Shown here: in pieces, positions 8,000-15,398 of the stretch
How positions within the stretch are numbered: the stretch's first letter is position 1
How the letters are laid out: every line of letters starts with the position of its first letter
Origin: a virus
DNA length: 30,485 nt
IMG/VR virus record: IMGVR_UViG_3300035698_003847
Location: 1 to 30,485 of that record
Direction: 5' to 3' (one strand)
Made by a program: the position numbers and the translations under genes
The notes under the pieces: generated by a model
What the model was told of the DNA's origin: nothing
Databases searched by the model: none
The model's input: the letters and a program-made list of their open reading frames with translations, nothing else

Positions 8000-8509
8000 A
8001 TGATTAAGGAGATTAAAATGTATTATACTTCACCATTAAGAAATAGTAGACCTTATTGGATTCCAATTGTATGTAAAAATAAGGATTATCTAATAGGATA
8101 TTTAAACGGTATTGGATTAGTTGAGTTTACTTTAGCGGATATTTTTAAACAAATGAAAGTGAATTTTGATTTTAAAGACTTAGATTTGTTTTTAGATTCT
8201 TCTCGTTTTAATGATGTTATGGAAGACGGTAGACGCGAGCATGAAATTAATGAAGAAGAAAAGAAAAGTATGTTTGTCAAATTGTTTGAAGATAAATTAA
8301 AAAATATGAGTAAAGAACACTCAGAAAATAATACAAAATACAACGACGTTTTGAGAATTGAATGTCTTTGTGGTTTTGGTTATTATGGATGGAAATCATA
8401 TAATGAAATTCCATCAGAACAATTTACTTGTACGGAATGTGGAAGAATCTTAATTGATTATACTGGAAATGATGATGGTAAATATGAATTTGATGGAGGG
8501 GGAAAATGA
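8000..8509 (+). CDS. hypothetical protein with C-terminal zinc ribbon
   Basis: A 169-residue protein with GGAGG ahead of the ATG at 8000. A second in-frame ATG at 8018 has a better-placed TAAGGAG inside the first codons, so two starts are possible. The middle (about 65-110) is charged and helical. The C terminus has CLCGFGYYGW ... FTCTECGRIL, a CxC/CxxC zinc ribbon. It overlaps the next gene by 4 nt (ATGA). No family recognised. Confidence 0.7.
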   Translation: MIKEIKMYYTSPLRNSRPYWIPIVCKNKDYLIGYLNGIGLVEFTLADIFKQMKVNFDFKDLDLFLDSSRFNDVMEDGRREHEINEEEKKSMFVKLFEDKLKNMSKEHSENNTKYNDVLRIECLCGFGYYGWKSYNEIPSEQFTCTECGRILIDYTGNDDGKYEFDGGGK

Positions 8510-8682
8510 AAATCAACAAAAAGGTTAAATGTTTACATTGTGGGCAAATAATCGAATGTACAGAAGTTGCATGTATTAGAAAATGTAAATGTGGAAAAGT
8601 TGGTATCAATGGAGAAATAATCACTGAAGGTGTTGTCGGAAAAGATTACATTGATGTTTCACCACAATTACTTAATGAATAG
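8506..8682 (+). CDS. small zinc-ribbon protein
   Basis: A 58-residue protein, MKINKKVKCLHCGQII, with CxxC at residues 9-12 and later C-x3-CKCGK, a compact zinc ribbon. GGAGGGGG lies just before the ATG, which overlaps the previous stop. It lies in an unbroken run of zinc-ribbon genes (8000-9914). Confidence 0.7.
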   Translation: MKINKKVKCLHCGQIIECTEVACIRKCKCGKVGINGEIITEGVVGKDYIDVSPQLLNE

Positions 8683-8690
8683 GAGTTTAT

Positions 8691-9914
8691 ATGATAGAAT
8701 GTAAACGATGTGGCTGTAATGAATTTATAAGAAAAGGTGTTGAGCCTCGAACCGGAAGAAAACGTCTCAAATGTAAAGAGTGTGGGTCACAAGCATGGCC
8801 TATTGAAGTTATTGCTGATGGTGAAGTTATAGCACAAAATGTTAAACTTGTAAAACAGAAACAAAAACTTCAAGATAAAAATAGAATAGATAATAAATCA
8901 TTTAGACATTCAGCACGAATTGAAAATGCATTTGAAGAATATGTAAAAAACTTATGTGATTTACTTGACAGTAAAGCACCACACATTTCTAATAAACACA
9001 CAACAATAGATTCTGCAAATTCTATGATTATTCAATTGTCTGATACTCATTTTAACGAACTTGTTAATTTGGGTGGAAAGGCCAATAAATATGATTTTAA
9101 AATTGCAAGTAAACGTCTTTATAAATATGCAAATAGAATTATTAAATATATAAAATCAAATAATATACATACGGTGTTCTTAGCAATGACAGGTGATTTA
9201 ATCAATAGTGATAGAAGACTTGATGAGCTTATGAGTATGGCTACTAATAGAGCCAAGGCTACTCTTCTTGCATTTGATTTAATTTGTGATTTTATTATGG
9301 ATATAAATGTATATGCAAATGTAACTATACTTTCTGTAAGTGGTAATGAGTCAAGAATTAGAGAAGAATATTCTAATAGTGATTTTTTTGCAACAGATAA
9401 TTTTGATTTTATGATTTATGAATTTTTAAAAAGATATTTAAAACATAATGAAGGTATTAAATTTATTGATGGTAGTAATCAAGAATTTATTTTGGGATTA
9501 AATGGTATTAACTTTTTAATTACACATGGTAATTTTATTGGCAAACAAATGAAATCTGTTGATGTTGCTAAAACGGTTACCCGATTTATTCAAGGTAGAG
9601 ATATCAAAATTGATTTTATTATTTGTGGACATCTACATGAAACTAAGATAAAAGATTCATTATTAAGAAGTGGAAGTCTTGTTGGTGCTAATGATTATTC
9701 TGATAAAGGATTAAATCTTACAAGTAAAGCAAGTCAAAATATTTATTTGATTTATAGTGATGGATATGTTGATGCAATAAGAGTTGATTTACAAAAGGTA
9801 AACGACGATGATGATATGTATGACATCGATGAAACATTAGAAGAATATAATGCAAAGTCGCTTGATAAAGTGGCAAATATAGAAAATGTAATCATTTACA
9901 AAACAATCGTTTAA
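8691..9914 (+). CDS. zinc-ribbon metallophosphoesterase
   Basis: A 407-residue protein. Residues 1-35 form a zinc ribbon (CxxC at 4-7 and 28-31) resembling InsA/transposase-type N termini. The calcineurin-like phosphoesterase core follows: SDTH (117-120), TGDL (167-170), GNES (218-221), THGN (278-281) and CGHLHE (312-317), the metal ligands of a di-metal hydrolase in the right order. The substrate is probably a nucleic acid or nucleotide phosphoester. It is unlike T4 gp47, which lacks the ribbon. AGGAG precedes the ATG. The C terminus is acidic (DDDDMYDIDETLEE). Confidence 0.88.
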   Translation: MIECKRCGCNEFIRKGVEPRTGRKRLKCKECGSQAWPIEVIADGEVIAQNVKLVKQKQKLQDKNRIDNKSFRHSARIENAFEEYVKNLCDLLDSKAPHISNKHTTIDSANSMIIQLSDTHFNELVNLGGKANKYDFKIASKRLYKYANRIIKYIKSNNIHTVFLAMTGDLINSDRRLDELMSMATNRAKATLLAFDLICDFIMDINVYANVTILSVSGNESRIREEYSNSDFFATDNFDFMIYEFLKRYLKHNEGIKFIDGSNQEFILGLNGINFLITHGNFIGKQMKSVDVAKTVTRFIQGRDIKIDFIICGHLHETKIKDSLLRSGSLVGANDYSDKGLNLTSKASQNIYLIYSDGYVDAIRVDLQKVNDDDDMYDIDETLEEYNAKSLDKVANIENVIIYKTIV

Positions 9915-9929
9915 TGAAAGGATTTAAAA

Positions 9930-10241
9930 ATGAGTGACAAAAAACAAACAGTAGAATCTTTCGTTCCACTATACGATAACATTCTTGTTACAAAAGAAAG
10001 TGGAGAGAAAAAAACAAAGGGTGGACTTATCATTGTTGATGAAGGTCAGAGTAAATCATATTCGGAAGGTGTTGTAGTAAAAGTCGGAGATGGTTTTAAG
10101 TTACCGGATGGTGGCCTTAGACCACTTAAAGTAACAAAAGGTAATACAGTTATATTCAGAAAGATGACAGAAATTTCCGTTTCACTTAGTGGTGAAGAAT
10201 ATTTTGTTGTTTCCGAAGCAAATGTCATTGGTATTTTATAA
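9930..10241 (+). CDS. GroES-like co-chaperonin (gp31-type)
   Basis: A 103-residue protein matching the Cpn10 layout: FVPLYDNILVTKES, a mobile-loop region with KKTKGGLIIVDE, then SEGVVVKVGDGFKLPDGGLRPLKVTKGNTVIFRK and a C-terminal EEYFVVSEANVIGIL (compare GroES ...VLIMSESDILAIV). It would cap the host GroEL for folding a phage protein such as the major head protein, as T4 gp31 does. It looks closer to bacterial GroES than gp31 is. AAAGGA precedes the ATG. Confidence 0.9.
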   Translation: MSDKKQTVESFVPLYDNILVTKESGEKKTKGGLIIVDEGQSKSYSEGVVVKVGDGFKLPDGGLRPLKVTKGNTVIFRKMTEISVSLSGEEYFVVSEANVIGIL

Positions 10242-10253
10242 CAGGGAATTGAA

Positions 10254-11012
10254 ATGAAAATAGACAATTTTATTGAATTAGATGGAAAAGAAACACTGGC
10301 AAGAACCGAAACTATCTGTATTTTGGATAGGTCTGGTTCTATGGGTGGAACGGTAGATGATTCTATTGGTGGTTACAATACGTTTCTGAAAAAACAAAAA
10401 GAAGATGATGGTGAAAACACTATCACTCTTGTATTGTTTGATAATAAGTATGATGTTATTTATGAAAATATTGACATAAATGAAGTTGATGATTTGACTG
10501 ATAAAGTTTATATTCCACGTGGAATGACTTCTCTTAATGATGCTATTGGTAGAACATTAGTTACTGCAAGAGAAAGACATATGAAACTACCTGAAGATAA
10601 AAGACCAGAGAATGTCGTTGTTGCTATATTGACAGATGGTATGGAAAACAGTAGTAGAGAATATAGTTCAGATAAAATTAAAGAACTTGTAAAGTTGTAT
10701 GAAAAAGAATACAATTGGAAATTTATGTACCTTGCAGCAAATCAAGATTCATTTGCAGTAGGTCAAGCATATGGTTTCTCAAGAGGCAACACTCTTAATT
10801 TTTGTGATACTGGTGTTGGTAGACAACATGCATTTGCTAATGTGTCTTCTTATACTTCACAATCTAAAATGAGAGGTTTGACTTCTGAATCATTATGTAG
10901 AAGTTTCGCTCCGATTAGTGAATCTGATATGGATGAAGATTTCAAAAATGGTGGAAGTAATGCAGTAGATGCACAAGCAAGCAAAACAGATGATGATTCA
11001 TCTGATAACTAA
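10254..11012 (+). CDS. von Willebrand factor A domain protein
   Basis: A 252-residue protein with a complete MIDAS: DRSGS at 25-29, the threonine in RGMTSLNDAI (about 88-90) and DGMEN (about 125-129) after VVVAILT. The VWA fold covers about residues 18-180 (TICILDRSGSMGG, ITLVLFDNKYDVIY, WKFMYLAANQD). The C-terminal tail (about 185-252) is Ser/Asp-rich and probably disordered. VWA domains bind metal-dependent protein partners; similar phage proteins are found near TerD-family genes, and a TerD gene is present at 21951. The role here is unknown. Confidence 0.85.
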   Translation: MKIDNFIELDGKETLARTETICILDRSGSMGGTVDDSIGGYNTFLKKQKEDDGENTITLVLFDNKYDVIYENIDINEVDDLTDKVYIPRGMTSLNDAIGRTLVTARERHMKLPEDKRPENVVVAILTDGMENSSREYSSDKIKELVKLYEKEYNWKFMYLAANQDSFAVGQAYGFSRGNTLNFCDTGVGRQHAFANVSSYTSQSKMRGLTSESLCRSFAPISESDMDEDFKNGGSNAVDAQASKTDDDSSDN

Positions 11013-11030
11013 TAATTATATAATTGAGTG

Positions 11031-11052
11031 GGGAGATTAAAAGTAATCTTCC
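11031..11052 (+). other. RNA hairpin ahead of TATAAATA box
   Basis: GGGAGATTA / TAATCTTCC around AAAG, just after the VWA gene. It lies upstream of a late box and of a second, stronger hairpin (11073-11102). It could be a weak terminator or an RNA-processing site. Confidence 0.4.
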
Positions 11053-11065
11053 ATCTCGGATGGGG

Positions 11066-11073
11066 TATAAATA
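11066..11073 (+). promoter_or_regulatory. T4-type late promoter box
   Basis: Perfect TATAAATA directly ahead of a terminator-like hairpin (11073-11102) in the leader of the 70-residue gene at 11128. Transcripts started here would begin inside or at the hairpin. Confidence 0.5.
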
Positions 11074-11102
11074 AAGATGGGGAGAAAATCTCCTCATCTT
11101 TT
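11073..11102 (+). terminator. intrinsic terminator
   Basis: AAGATGGGGAG / CTCCTCATCTT around AAAAT (G-T wobble tolerated), followed by TTTT. A good rho-independent terminator for transcripts coming through the VWA gene. Confidence 0.65.
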
Positions 11103-11127
11103 AACATTAACACAAGAGGATATTATT

Positions 11128-11340
11128 ATGAAAAAATGGTTACTTAATTTATTAAAGCCGTTCATCAAAGCACAAATGACAAAAGTTCTCGGAAATGAAG
11201 AATATCAAAAAGAGTTAGTTGACAAAATCAATGCAAGAGTTGACATCCCAAAAATTGATGAAGATGCCGAAGCAAAAGCATTGAACCAAATTTATGATGC
11301 ATTACAATTATTATCTCTTGAAATTATTGATAAAATATAA
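11128..11340 (+). CDS. small hypothetical helical protein
   Basis: A 70-residue protein, MKKWLLNLLKPFIKAQMTKVLG..., with AGAGG ahead of the ATG. It is predicted all-helical and amphipathic, with an N-terminal hydrophobic stretch too short and charged for a confident membrane helix. It lies 9 nt before the nucleotide kinase gene. Function unknown. Confidence 0.65.
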   Translation: MKKWLLNLLKPFIKAQMTKVLGNEEYQKELVDKINARVDIPKIDEDAEAKALNQIYDALQLLSLEIIDKI

Positions 11341-11349
11341 GGAATCAAA

Positions 11350-12177
11350 ATGAAATATGTAATATTGATGTCGGGTAAAATGAGAACTGGAAAGAATCAA
11401 GCTGCCGACTATTTAATTGAAAAGTTTAAAGAAAAGAAATTGACAGTTGAGACAGATTTGTTTGCTCATGATTTAAAACACAATTGTAAAGACGATTTTA
11501 AAATATTAGCAAGATATTTAAATGAATATACCAATGGATTAAAATCAATTGTAAAGGGATTTGCTGATGTCATGACTGATAGTGTAATTTTTAATTCATT
11601 GTTATCTGCAATTGACACAATCAAAGTAAGTGATGAAAATTACTTTGAAAATAAAAATGGTGTAACCCGTGCATTACTTCAAATATATGGAACTGAAATC
11701 TTCCGGGATAGAGTTGATACAAATTATTGGGCTAAACCAGTACGCAATAGAGCAATAGATTCTAAAGCAGATGTGATTGTTGTTACTGATGCAAGATTCC
11801 CAAATGAAATTAATGCATTTGGTGATGTCAATGGTGACGATATCAAGGTCATTTCTATCAGAGTTGAAAGAAATACTGATACACGAGATGAACATGAGTC
11901 TGAGACCGCTCTGGATGGTTATAATGAATGGAACTACATTATAGACAACAATGGTAGCCTTGAAGATTTAAAGGGTGCTACAGGTCTTATAATAGAAGAT
12001 ATACTGAACCATGATGAATCCGGTGATGTCCCGGTAGAGATTTTCTTAAATGAAGATTATAAAGCTATATGGGATGATGCTAAAGCTCAAGAACAAAAAG
12101 AAAAAGATGCAAGCGACAATGTTAATAGATTAATTAAGAAATATACACCGAACGGAAGACCGAAACTTATTAAATGA
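11350..12177 (+). CDS. deoxynucleoside monophosphate kinase (gp1-like)
   Basis: A 275-residue protein with a P-loop GKMRTGKN (9-16) and the pattern of phage dNMP kinases: RALLQIYGTEIFRDRVDTNYW (about 107-127), VIVVTDARFPNEI (about 141-153), RNTDTRDEHESETALD (about 174-189). T4 gp1 (241 residues) phosphorylates dTMP, dGMP and hydroxymethyl-dCMP; the modified-base specificity cannot be read here. An acidic then basic C-terminal extension (about 215-275) is extra. With ThyX and dUTPase it completes a dTTP route. AAGGAA precedes the ATG. Confidence 0.88.
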   Translation: MKYVILMSGKMRTGKNQAADYLIEKFKEKKLTVETDLFAHDLKHNCKDDFKILARYLNEYTNGLKSIVKGFADVMTDSVIFNSLLSAIDTIKVSDENYFENKNGVTRALLQIYGTEIFRDRVDTNYWAKPVRNRAIDSKADVIVVTDARFPNEINAFGDVNGDDIKVISIRVERNTDTRDEHESETALDGYNEWNYIIDNNGSLEDLKGATGLIIEDILNHDESGDVPVEIFLNEDYKAIWDDAKAQEQKEKDASDNVNRLIKKYTPNGRPKLIK

Positions 12178-12410
12178 AAAATAATAAAGAAATTTATAAT
12201 ATCATTAAAGAATCAATGGTAGATAATGTGTGTCTTATTCATTATTATGTTGAATATAATAAAATATATAGAATAGAAAGAGTTGCAATGTCATTACTTA
12301 ATGAAGATAAACAAATATCCATTGAAAGTATGGATGCAATATCTAAAGAAACTAAGTTTGTGTGTTGGGCTAATGATATAGATGAAGTTAATAAAATATT
12401 TAATATATAA
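12174..12410 (+). CDS. small hypothetical protein
   Basis: A 78-residue protein whose ATG overlaps the kinase stop (ATGA), so it is probably translated by re-initiation. Acidic, with a beta-rich centre (CLIHYYVEYNKIYRIERVAM). No recognised family. A promoter follows the stop immediately. Confidence 0.6.
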   Translation: MKNNKEIYNIIKESMVDNVCLIHYYVEYNKIYRIERVAMSLLNEDKQISIESMDAISKETKFVCWANDIDEVNKIFNI

Positions 12411-12413
12411 CTA

Positions 12414-12441
12414 TTGCTTTTTATTTGGCGGTATATATATA
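12414..12441 (+). promoter_or_regulatory. sigma70-like promoter, TGGCGG subclass
   Basis: TTGCTT (12414-12419), 16 nt, TATATT (12436-12441), within TGGCGGTATATATATTAGT. Nearly the same sequence occurs at 12813-12840, and a related one at 15389-15417. It drives the gene at 12468. Confidence 0.65.
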
Positions 12442-12467
12442 TTAGTACAATTACATAAGGATTAAAA

Positions 12468-12809
12468 ATGAAAGTTATTAATATTATATTGAGTGATATG
12501 TGTTCATCTACAATGACAACAGGTAGAGATAATTTATTTGGTAAGTGTAATGGGTATGATGCTAATTGTCGGGGGTTCAATGTGAATCTTGATAAATTTG
12601 AAAATTGCATGACATTCATCGGAGGATTTGTTGATAGTCATTTCTTTGTTAAATCTGAAATTGATAAACTGTGTGATACCGATAAAATAACATTTTTGTT
12701 TATTGTAAAAGGTTTTTGTAATGGTGTTGTTAGCAAGTCTACTGATAATAATGAAATAGAATTGGAAAATGATTTACGTGCAATGCATGGGACATTTAAA
12801 ATAAAATAA
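12468..12809 (+). CDS. hypothetical protein
   Basis: A 113-residue protein starting MKVINIILSDM, with AAGGA ahead of the ATG and its own promoter. Five cysteines are present (C12, C27, C34, C47, C68 region), not in a zinc-ribbon spacing. No recognised family. It is a single-gene unit flanked by two near-identical promoters. Confidence 0.6.
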   Translation: MKVINIILSDMCSSTMTTGRDNLFGKCNGYDANCRGFNVNLDKFENCMTFIGGFVDSHFFVKSEIDKLCDTDKITFLFIVKGFCNGVVSKSTDNNEIELENDLRAMHGTFKIK

Positions 12810-12812
12810 CTA

Positions 12813-12840
12813 TTGACTTTATTCTGGCGGTATATATATT
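12813..12840 (+). promoter_or_regulatory. sigma70-like promoter, TGGCGG subclass
   Basis: TTGACT (12813-12818), 16 nt, TATATT (12835-12840), with TGGCGG and the same downstream AGT as the copy at 12414. No ORF follows; a structured RNA ending in a U-run does. Confidence 0.7.
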
Positions 12841-12846
12841 AGTGAT

Positions 12847-12937
12847 GTCTTGTAATAATAAGTTGAAAGTTTTGAACCGAGGTGGTTGGTGGAAATAAAA
12901 TGTCAGAGGTATCTGATTGTAGGTTCAAAACTTTTTT
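12847..12937 (+). ncRNA. small RNA with 13-bp closing stem and terminator tail
   Basis: A promoter (12813-12840) directly precedes a sequence with AAAGTTTTGAACC (12866-12878) perfectly complementary to GGTTCAAAACTTT (12922-12934), followed by more T. The 43-nt interior has a CAGA/TCTG hairpin and a GU-rich side (GGTGGTTGGTGG). There is no ORF. The unit reads as a stand-alone small RNA of about 90 nt. The 5' end is estimated from the -10 box. Confidence 0.6.
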
Positions 12938-12947
12938 GAAATAACGG

Positions 12948-12976
12948 TTGACAAGGATTTGGGGATTTATTATATT
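12948..12976 (+). promoter_or_regulatory. sigma70-like promoter
   Basis: TTGACA (12948-12953), 17 nt, TATATT (12971-12976), with the GATTTATTATATT extended -10. It starts a short gene-free transcript (next feature). Confidence 0.75.
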
Positions 12977-12982
12977 GAATGT

Positions 12983-13070
12983 TATGTTGTGTGATTTGTT
13001 GAAACGTCATATAACTCCTTTGAAATCTCCGGTGAGCAATATTCAAGCTCATCGGAGATATTAAAATAAA
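12983..13070 (+). ncRNA. short gene-free transcript with strong hairpin
   Basis: Downstream of the promoter at 12948 there is no ORF, but ATCTCCGGTGAGC (13025-13037) pairs with GCTCATCGGAGAT (13047-13059) over 13 bp with one G-T. The hairpin is followed by A/T-rich sequence without a clear U-run. A small RNA or leader; ends are estimates. Confidence 0.4.
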
Positions 13071-13081
13071 AAAATTAGCTA

Positions 13082-13110
13082 TTGACTTTCAAAGGAAAAA
13101 ATACTATATT
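13082..13110 (+). promoter_or_regulatory. sigma70-like promoter
   Basis: TTGACT (13082-13087), 17 nt, TATATT (13105-13110). A TATAAATA box follows at 13162, so the small gene at 13218 may be read both early and late. Confidence 0.6.
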
Positions 13111-13161
13111 TAAGTAGTATGAAAAAAAATTAAAAAAATCATCATTTTTGAAAATAATTTG

Positions 13162-13169
13162 TATAAATA
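13162..13169 (+). promoter_or_regulatory. T4-type late promoter box
   Basis: Perfect TATAAATA in TTTGTATAAATATTT, the same TTTGTATAAATA context as the boxes before two HNH genes; 48 nt ahead of the ATG at 13218. Confidence 0.6.
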
Positions 13170-13217
13170 TTTTTATCAAGATGAATAAATTTTAACTGAT
13201 TGAAGTAAGGAATTAAT

Positions 13218-13361
13218 ATGCGACACTTATTTAAACATAAGAAAGACAACTCAGGGACACAACATGGTTGTGTGATGGGCATATTATATCCATTTTTTAA
13301 TCTCCATGTAGTGTTTAATGATTCAATTAGAACACCTGAATGGGATAGTATAATAAGTTAG
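13218..13361 (+). CDS. small hypothetical protein (47 aa)
   Basis: ATG at 13218 with AAGGA upstream, 47 codons to TAG. The protein begins MRHLFKHKKDNSGTQHG and has a short hydrophobic centre (CVMGILYPFFNLHVVF) that could be a membrane helix. Promoters lie upstream and a strong terminator downstream, which supports a real single-gene unit. No family recognised. Confidence 0.5.
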   Translation: MRHLFKHKKDNSGTQHGCVMGILYPFFNLHVVFNDSIRTPEWDSIIS

Positions 13362-13388
13362 AAGAGAATTCACATCATATAGATGAAG

Positions 13389-13426
13389 AGGCTTCTAACT
13401 TGAAAAAAGTTAGAAGCCTTTTTTCG
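13389..13426 (+). terminator. intrinsic terminator
   Basis: AGGCTTCTAACTT / AAGTTAGAAGCCT (13 bp) with a short A-rich loop and a run of six T. It separates the small gene at 13218 from the tRNA region. Confidence 0.9.
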
Positions 13427-13502
13427 TTTATAGAACCTTTACCATGTGTAGGGGTTAATCAAGGTCTTAAACATTGTACCAGTAAACAATGTTTACTTAT
13501 AT

Positions 13503-13586
13503 GCCCTTGTACGCAATTGGGATGACGAAGCGGTTTTAGAAACCGTACCTGTAATGGGTGTGTGGGTTCGAATCCCACCAAGGGTA
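13503..13586 (+). tRNA. tRNA-Leu(UAG)
   Basis: Acceptor GCCCTTG/CAAGGGT (first pair G-T), anticodon arm GCGGT-TTTAGAA-ACCGT giving UAG, a class II variable arm (ACC...GGGT), T arm GTGGG-TTCGAAT-CCCAC, discriminator A. No encoded CCA. Confidence 0.88.
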
Positions 13587-13616
13587 CTAAAAATCAACGT
13601 TAACAAGGAATTGACA

Positions 13617-13850
13617 ATGGCAAGCAGATTAACAGAATTAGTAAAGGGGAAGAAGGCTCGTTTTATCCATTTTGTGGATAAACAGCTATGGTATAAAACC
13701 GACTGTGGTTTTGAATTCCCGGTGCCATTGGATGACGTAGGAACTACTTTGTTTGTAGCAGAGTACAATGCAATCAGATTGATGAAGTGGATTAGAATCC
13801 ACCTTGGTATGATTGACAAAGAAAAAGAAGAGTTCCTTAAGTCAATGTAA
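13617..13850 (+). CDS. small hypothetical protein
   Basis: A 77-residue protein, MASRLTELVKGKKARF..., with AAGGAA ahead of the ATG at 13617. The reading frame is open further upstream into tRNA-Leu, but that part is tRNA sequence. The protein is basic, with a beta-rich centre (RFIHFVDKQLWYKTDCGFEFPVPL). It lies between tRNA-Leu and tRNA-Pro. No family recognised. Confidence 0.65.
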   Translation: MASRLTELVKGKKARFIHFVDKQLWYKTDCGFEFPVPLDDVGTTLFVAEYNAIRLMKWIRIHLGMIDKEKEEFLKSM

Positions 13851-13856
13851 TATTAA

Positions 13857-13934
13857 CTGCACGTAGCTCAGTATGGTCAGAGTCCTCGGTCTGGAACCGA
13901 GAGGTCAAAGGTTCAACTCCTTTCGTGCAGACCA
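13857..13934 (+). tRNA. tRNA-Pro(UGG), C33 variant
   Basis: Acceptor CTGCACG/CGTGCAG with the C1-G72 and A73 typical of tRNA-Pro, encoded CCA, D arm around GTATGG, T arm AAAGG-TTCAACT-CCTTT. The anticodon loop is TCTGGAA: UGG at 34-36 but C, not U, at position 33. Confidence 0.85.
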
Positions 13935-13941
13935 AATTTAC

Positions 13942-14016
13942 GCCTTGTTAGCTTAATTGGCTAAAGCAACGCACTTTTAATGCGTGAGATTCTGAGTTCG
14001 ACTCTCAGGCAAGGTA
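13942..14016 (+). tRNA. tRNA-Lys(UUU)
   Basis: Acceptor GCCTTGT/GCAAGGT, canonical D arm, anticodon arm ACGCA-CTTTTAA-TGCGT, T arm CTGAG-TTCGACT-CTCAG, discriminator A. No encoded CCA. Confidence 0.9.
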
Positions 14017-14075
14017 TTATCATTTTGTTGACATCAACAATATGATAGCTCTTTGAAAAATATAGATTTACATAT

Positions 14076-14159
14076 GGGATAGTTGAGCAAAGGCTGCTCC
14101 GGTGTCTGTAAAACACCTACCTTCGGGCGTTGTAGGTTCGAATCCTACCTATCCCACCA
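14076..14159 (+). tRNA. tRNA-Tyr(GUA)
   Basis: Acceptor GGGATAG/CTATCCC, D arm GAGC/GCTC, anticodon arm GGTGT-CTGTAAA-ACACC (GUA), a long variable region as in bacterial tRNA-Tyr, T arm GTAGG-TTCGAAT-CCTAC, A73 and encoded CCA. Confidence 0.92.
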
Positions 14160-14162
14160 TAT

Positions 14163-14238
14163 TCTTCTTGAGCAAGTGAGGTCATTGCGCTGGTTCGAAA
14201 CGCCAGAGAATCCGGTTCGATACCGGAAGGGAGAACCA
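14163..14238 (+). tRNA. tRNA-Phe(GAA), C33 variant
   Basis: Acceptor TCTTCTT/AGGGAGA with three U-G pairs and an unusual U1, D arm GCAA/TTGC, anticodon arm CTGGT-TCGAAAC-GCCAG (GAA at 34-36, C at 33), T arm TCCGG-TTCGATA-CCGGA, A73, encoded CCA. All arms fit a cloverleaf. Confidence 0.75.
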
Positions 14239-14284
14239 TTTTTTAAACTTTTTATAAAAGTAGCTAATGTTGGTAGAGAATTTG

Positions 14285-14292
14285 TATAAATA
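14285..14292 (+). promoter_or_regulatory. T4-type late promoter box
   Basis: Perfect TATAAATA in AATTTGTATAAATACTT, 26 nt ahead of the HNH gene. The same context precedes the HNH gene at 24029. Confidence 0.7.
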
Positions 14293-14318
14293 CTTATACA
14301 CAACCAACAGGAGCTATA

Positions 14319-14918
14319 ATGAATAGAAAGAAAAAGCAATGTGCAAAGTGTAAAAAAAAGATATCACTATCCAATTATAATAGACATGTTGATTCATGTA
14401 TTGGATTAAATGAAAATTCAATTTATAATTGTGAAGTAGATAGTGATGGAAAATATGTTTGTCCCCATTGCGGATTAAAATTTTCTAAGCATGGAATCGC
14501 AACACATATGTGGAGAGTTCATGGTAAAGGAAAAGAACATAATCCGAATAAAGGATTTGAGGATAACACACGACACGCATGGAACAAAGATAAACCGACA
14601 TACATAGATAGTTTTTATTCTGATGATGTCAAGTTTAAAAAGTTCTTGGATAATAAAAAAGATGTCTTGGGTGAAAATTCGATTAGAAGGCATCTTAAAA
14701 AATATTTGCTTGTAAAAAATGGAAACATGTGTTCGATTTGTAAAGGGACTGAATGGATGGACAAACCAATACCGTTAGTGTGTGACCATATAGATGGTCA
14801 CTCTGATAATAACTGTGTTGAGAATGTCCGATTAGTTTGTGGAAATTGTGATATGCAATTACCAACATATAAATCAAAGAATCTTGGGAATGGAAGAAAA
14901 GAAAGAAGAAAGCAATAA
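14319..14918 (+). CDS. HNH endonuclease with N-terminal zinc fingers
   Basis: A 199-residue protein with CAGGAG ahead of the ATG. The N terminus has two zinc-finger-like units (CAKCKKKISLSNYNRHVDSC and CPHCGLKFSKHGIATHMWRVH, the second a C2H2 type). The C-terminal HNH core has CSICKG, LVCDHIDGHSDNN, VENVRLVCGNCDMQL and a final SKNLGNG, with the DH pair and the Asn/Cys ligands of beta-beta-alpha-metal nucleases. It is probably a free-standing homing endonuclease targeting the tRNA region of related phages. It has its own late box and lies between tRNA-Phe and tRNA-His. Confidence 0.9.
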   Translation: MNRKKKQCAKCKKKISLSNYNRHVDSCIGLNENSIYNCEVDSDGKYVCPHCGLKFSKHGIATHMWRVHGKGKEHNPNKGFEDNTRHAWNKDKPTYIDSFYSDDVKFKKFLDNKKDVLGENSIRRHLKKYLLVKNGNMCSICKGTEWMDKPIPLVCDHIDGHSDNNCVENVRLVCGNCDMQLPTYKSKNLGNGRKERRKQ

Positions 14919-14929
14919 ATGTTATTTAC

Positions 14930-15004
14930 GGTGACTATGGTGTAGTGGAAGCATAAAAGCCTGTGACGCTTTGGGGCTGAGTTCAAATCTCAGTAGTTAC
15001 CCCA
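14930..15004 (+). tRNA. tRNA-His(GUG)
   Basis: Encoded G-1 opposite C73, the hallmark of tRNA-His, then acceptor GTGACTA/TAGTTAC, anticodon arm AAAGC-CTGTGAC-GCTTT (GUG), T arm CTGAG-TTCAAAT-CTCAG and encoded CCA. Confidence 0.92.
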
Positions 15005-15073
15005 TTTTCATATCGACAGATATTATACATAATTGTATATTAAGTGTCAGTGTGAAAATAAAAATAAAAACTC

Positions 15074-15102
15074 TTGCATTTAAAAATGACATCACATATA
15101 TT
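15074..15102 (+). promoter_or_regulatory. sigma70-like promoter
   Basis: TTGCAT (15074-15079), 17 nt, TATATT (15097-15102) followed by AGTGTAGT. Drives the gene at 15132. Confidence 0.65.
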
Positions 15103-15131
15103 AGTGTAGTCTTAAATGAGAGGAGTTGATT

Positions 15132-15398
15132 ATGGAAAAGATATACATAAAAGTCACAAGAATCAACAACAGGTTTCATAGTAGATTATTAGAAATTGGT
15201 ACAAATAAAGTCATTGATGAAATGGCTTGTACGTATAAAGAAGATATAGGATGTATATGTAAGGAGATGTTGCGGTGGTTTAGTAAACTTGGTGGAATCA
15301 GCAAATGGGCAGACACATCAAGACATAGACACAATAGACCAACACAACCTAAAGGTAAGGTTTGGTACAGAAAAGATTTAATTAAACCTTGCGTATAA
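15132..15398 (+). CDS. hypothetical protein
   Basis: An 88-residue protein starting at the ATG at 15132 with GAGGAG 8 nt upstream and a dedicated promoter. Basic C terminus (DTSRHRHNRPTQPKGKVWYRKDL). No recognised domain. A further promoter overlaps its last codons. Confidence 0.65.
   Translation: MEKIYIKVTRINNRFHSRLLEIGTNKVIDEMACTYKEDIGCICKEMLRWFSKLGGISKWADTSRHRHNRPTQPKGKVWYRKDLIKPCV

Noticed and set aside
11066-11128. Riboswitch ahead of the gene at 11128
   Set aside because: Two hairpins and a U-run are present, but no known aptamer signature; a plain terminator followed by a late promoter explains it.
13493-13819. Minus-strand reading frames in the tRNA and RNA-element region, and upstream-extended frames running into tRNAs
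   Set aside because: They coincide with antisense tRNA sequence (for example 13493-13819, 16617-16970, 20301-20724) and lack ribosome-binding sites; all convincing genes are on the + strand.
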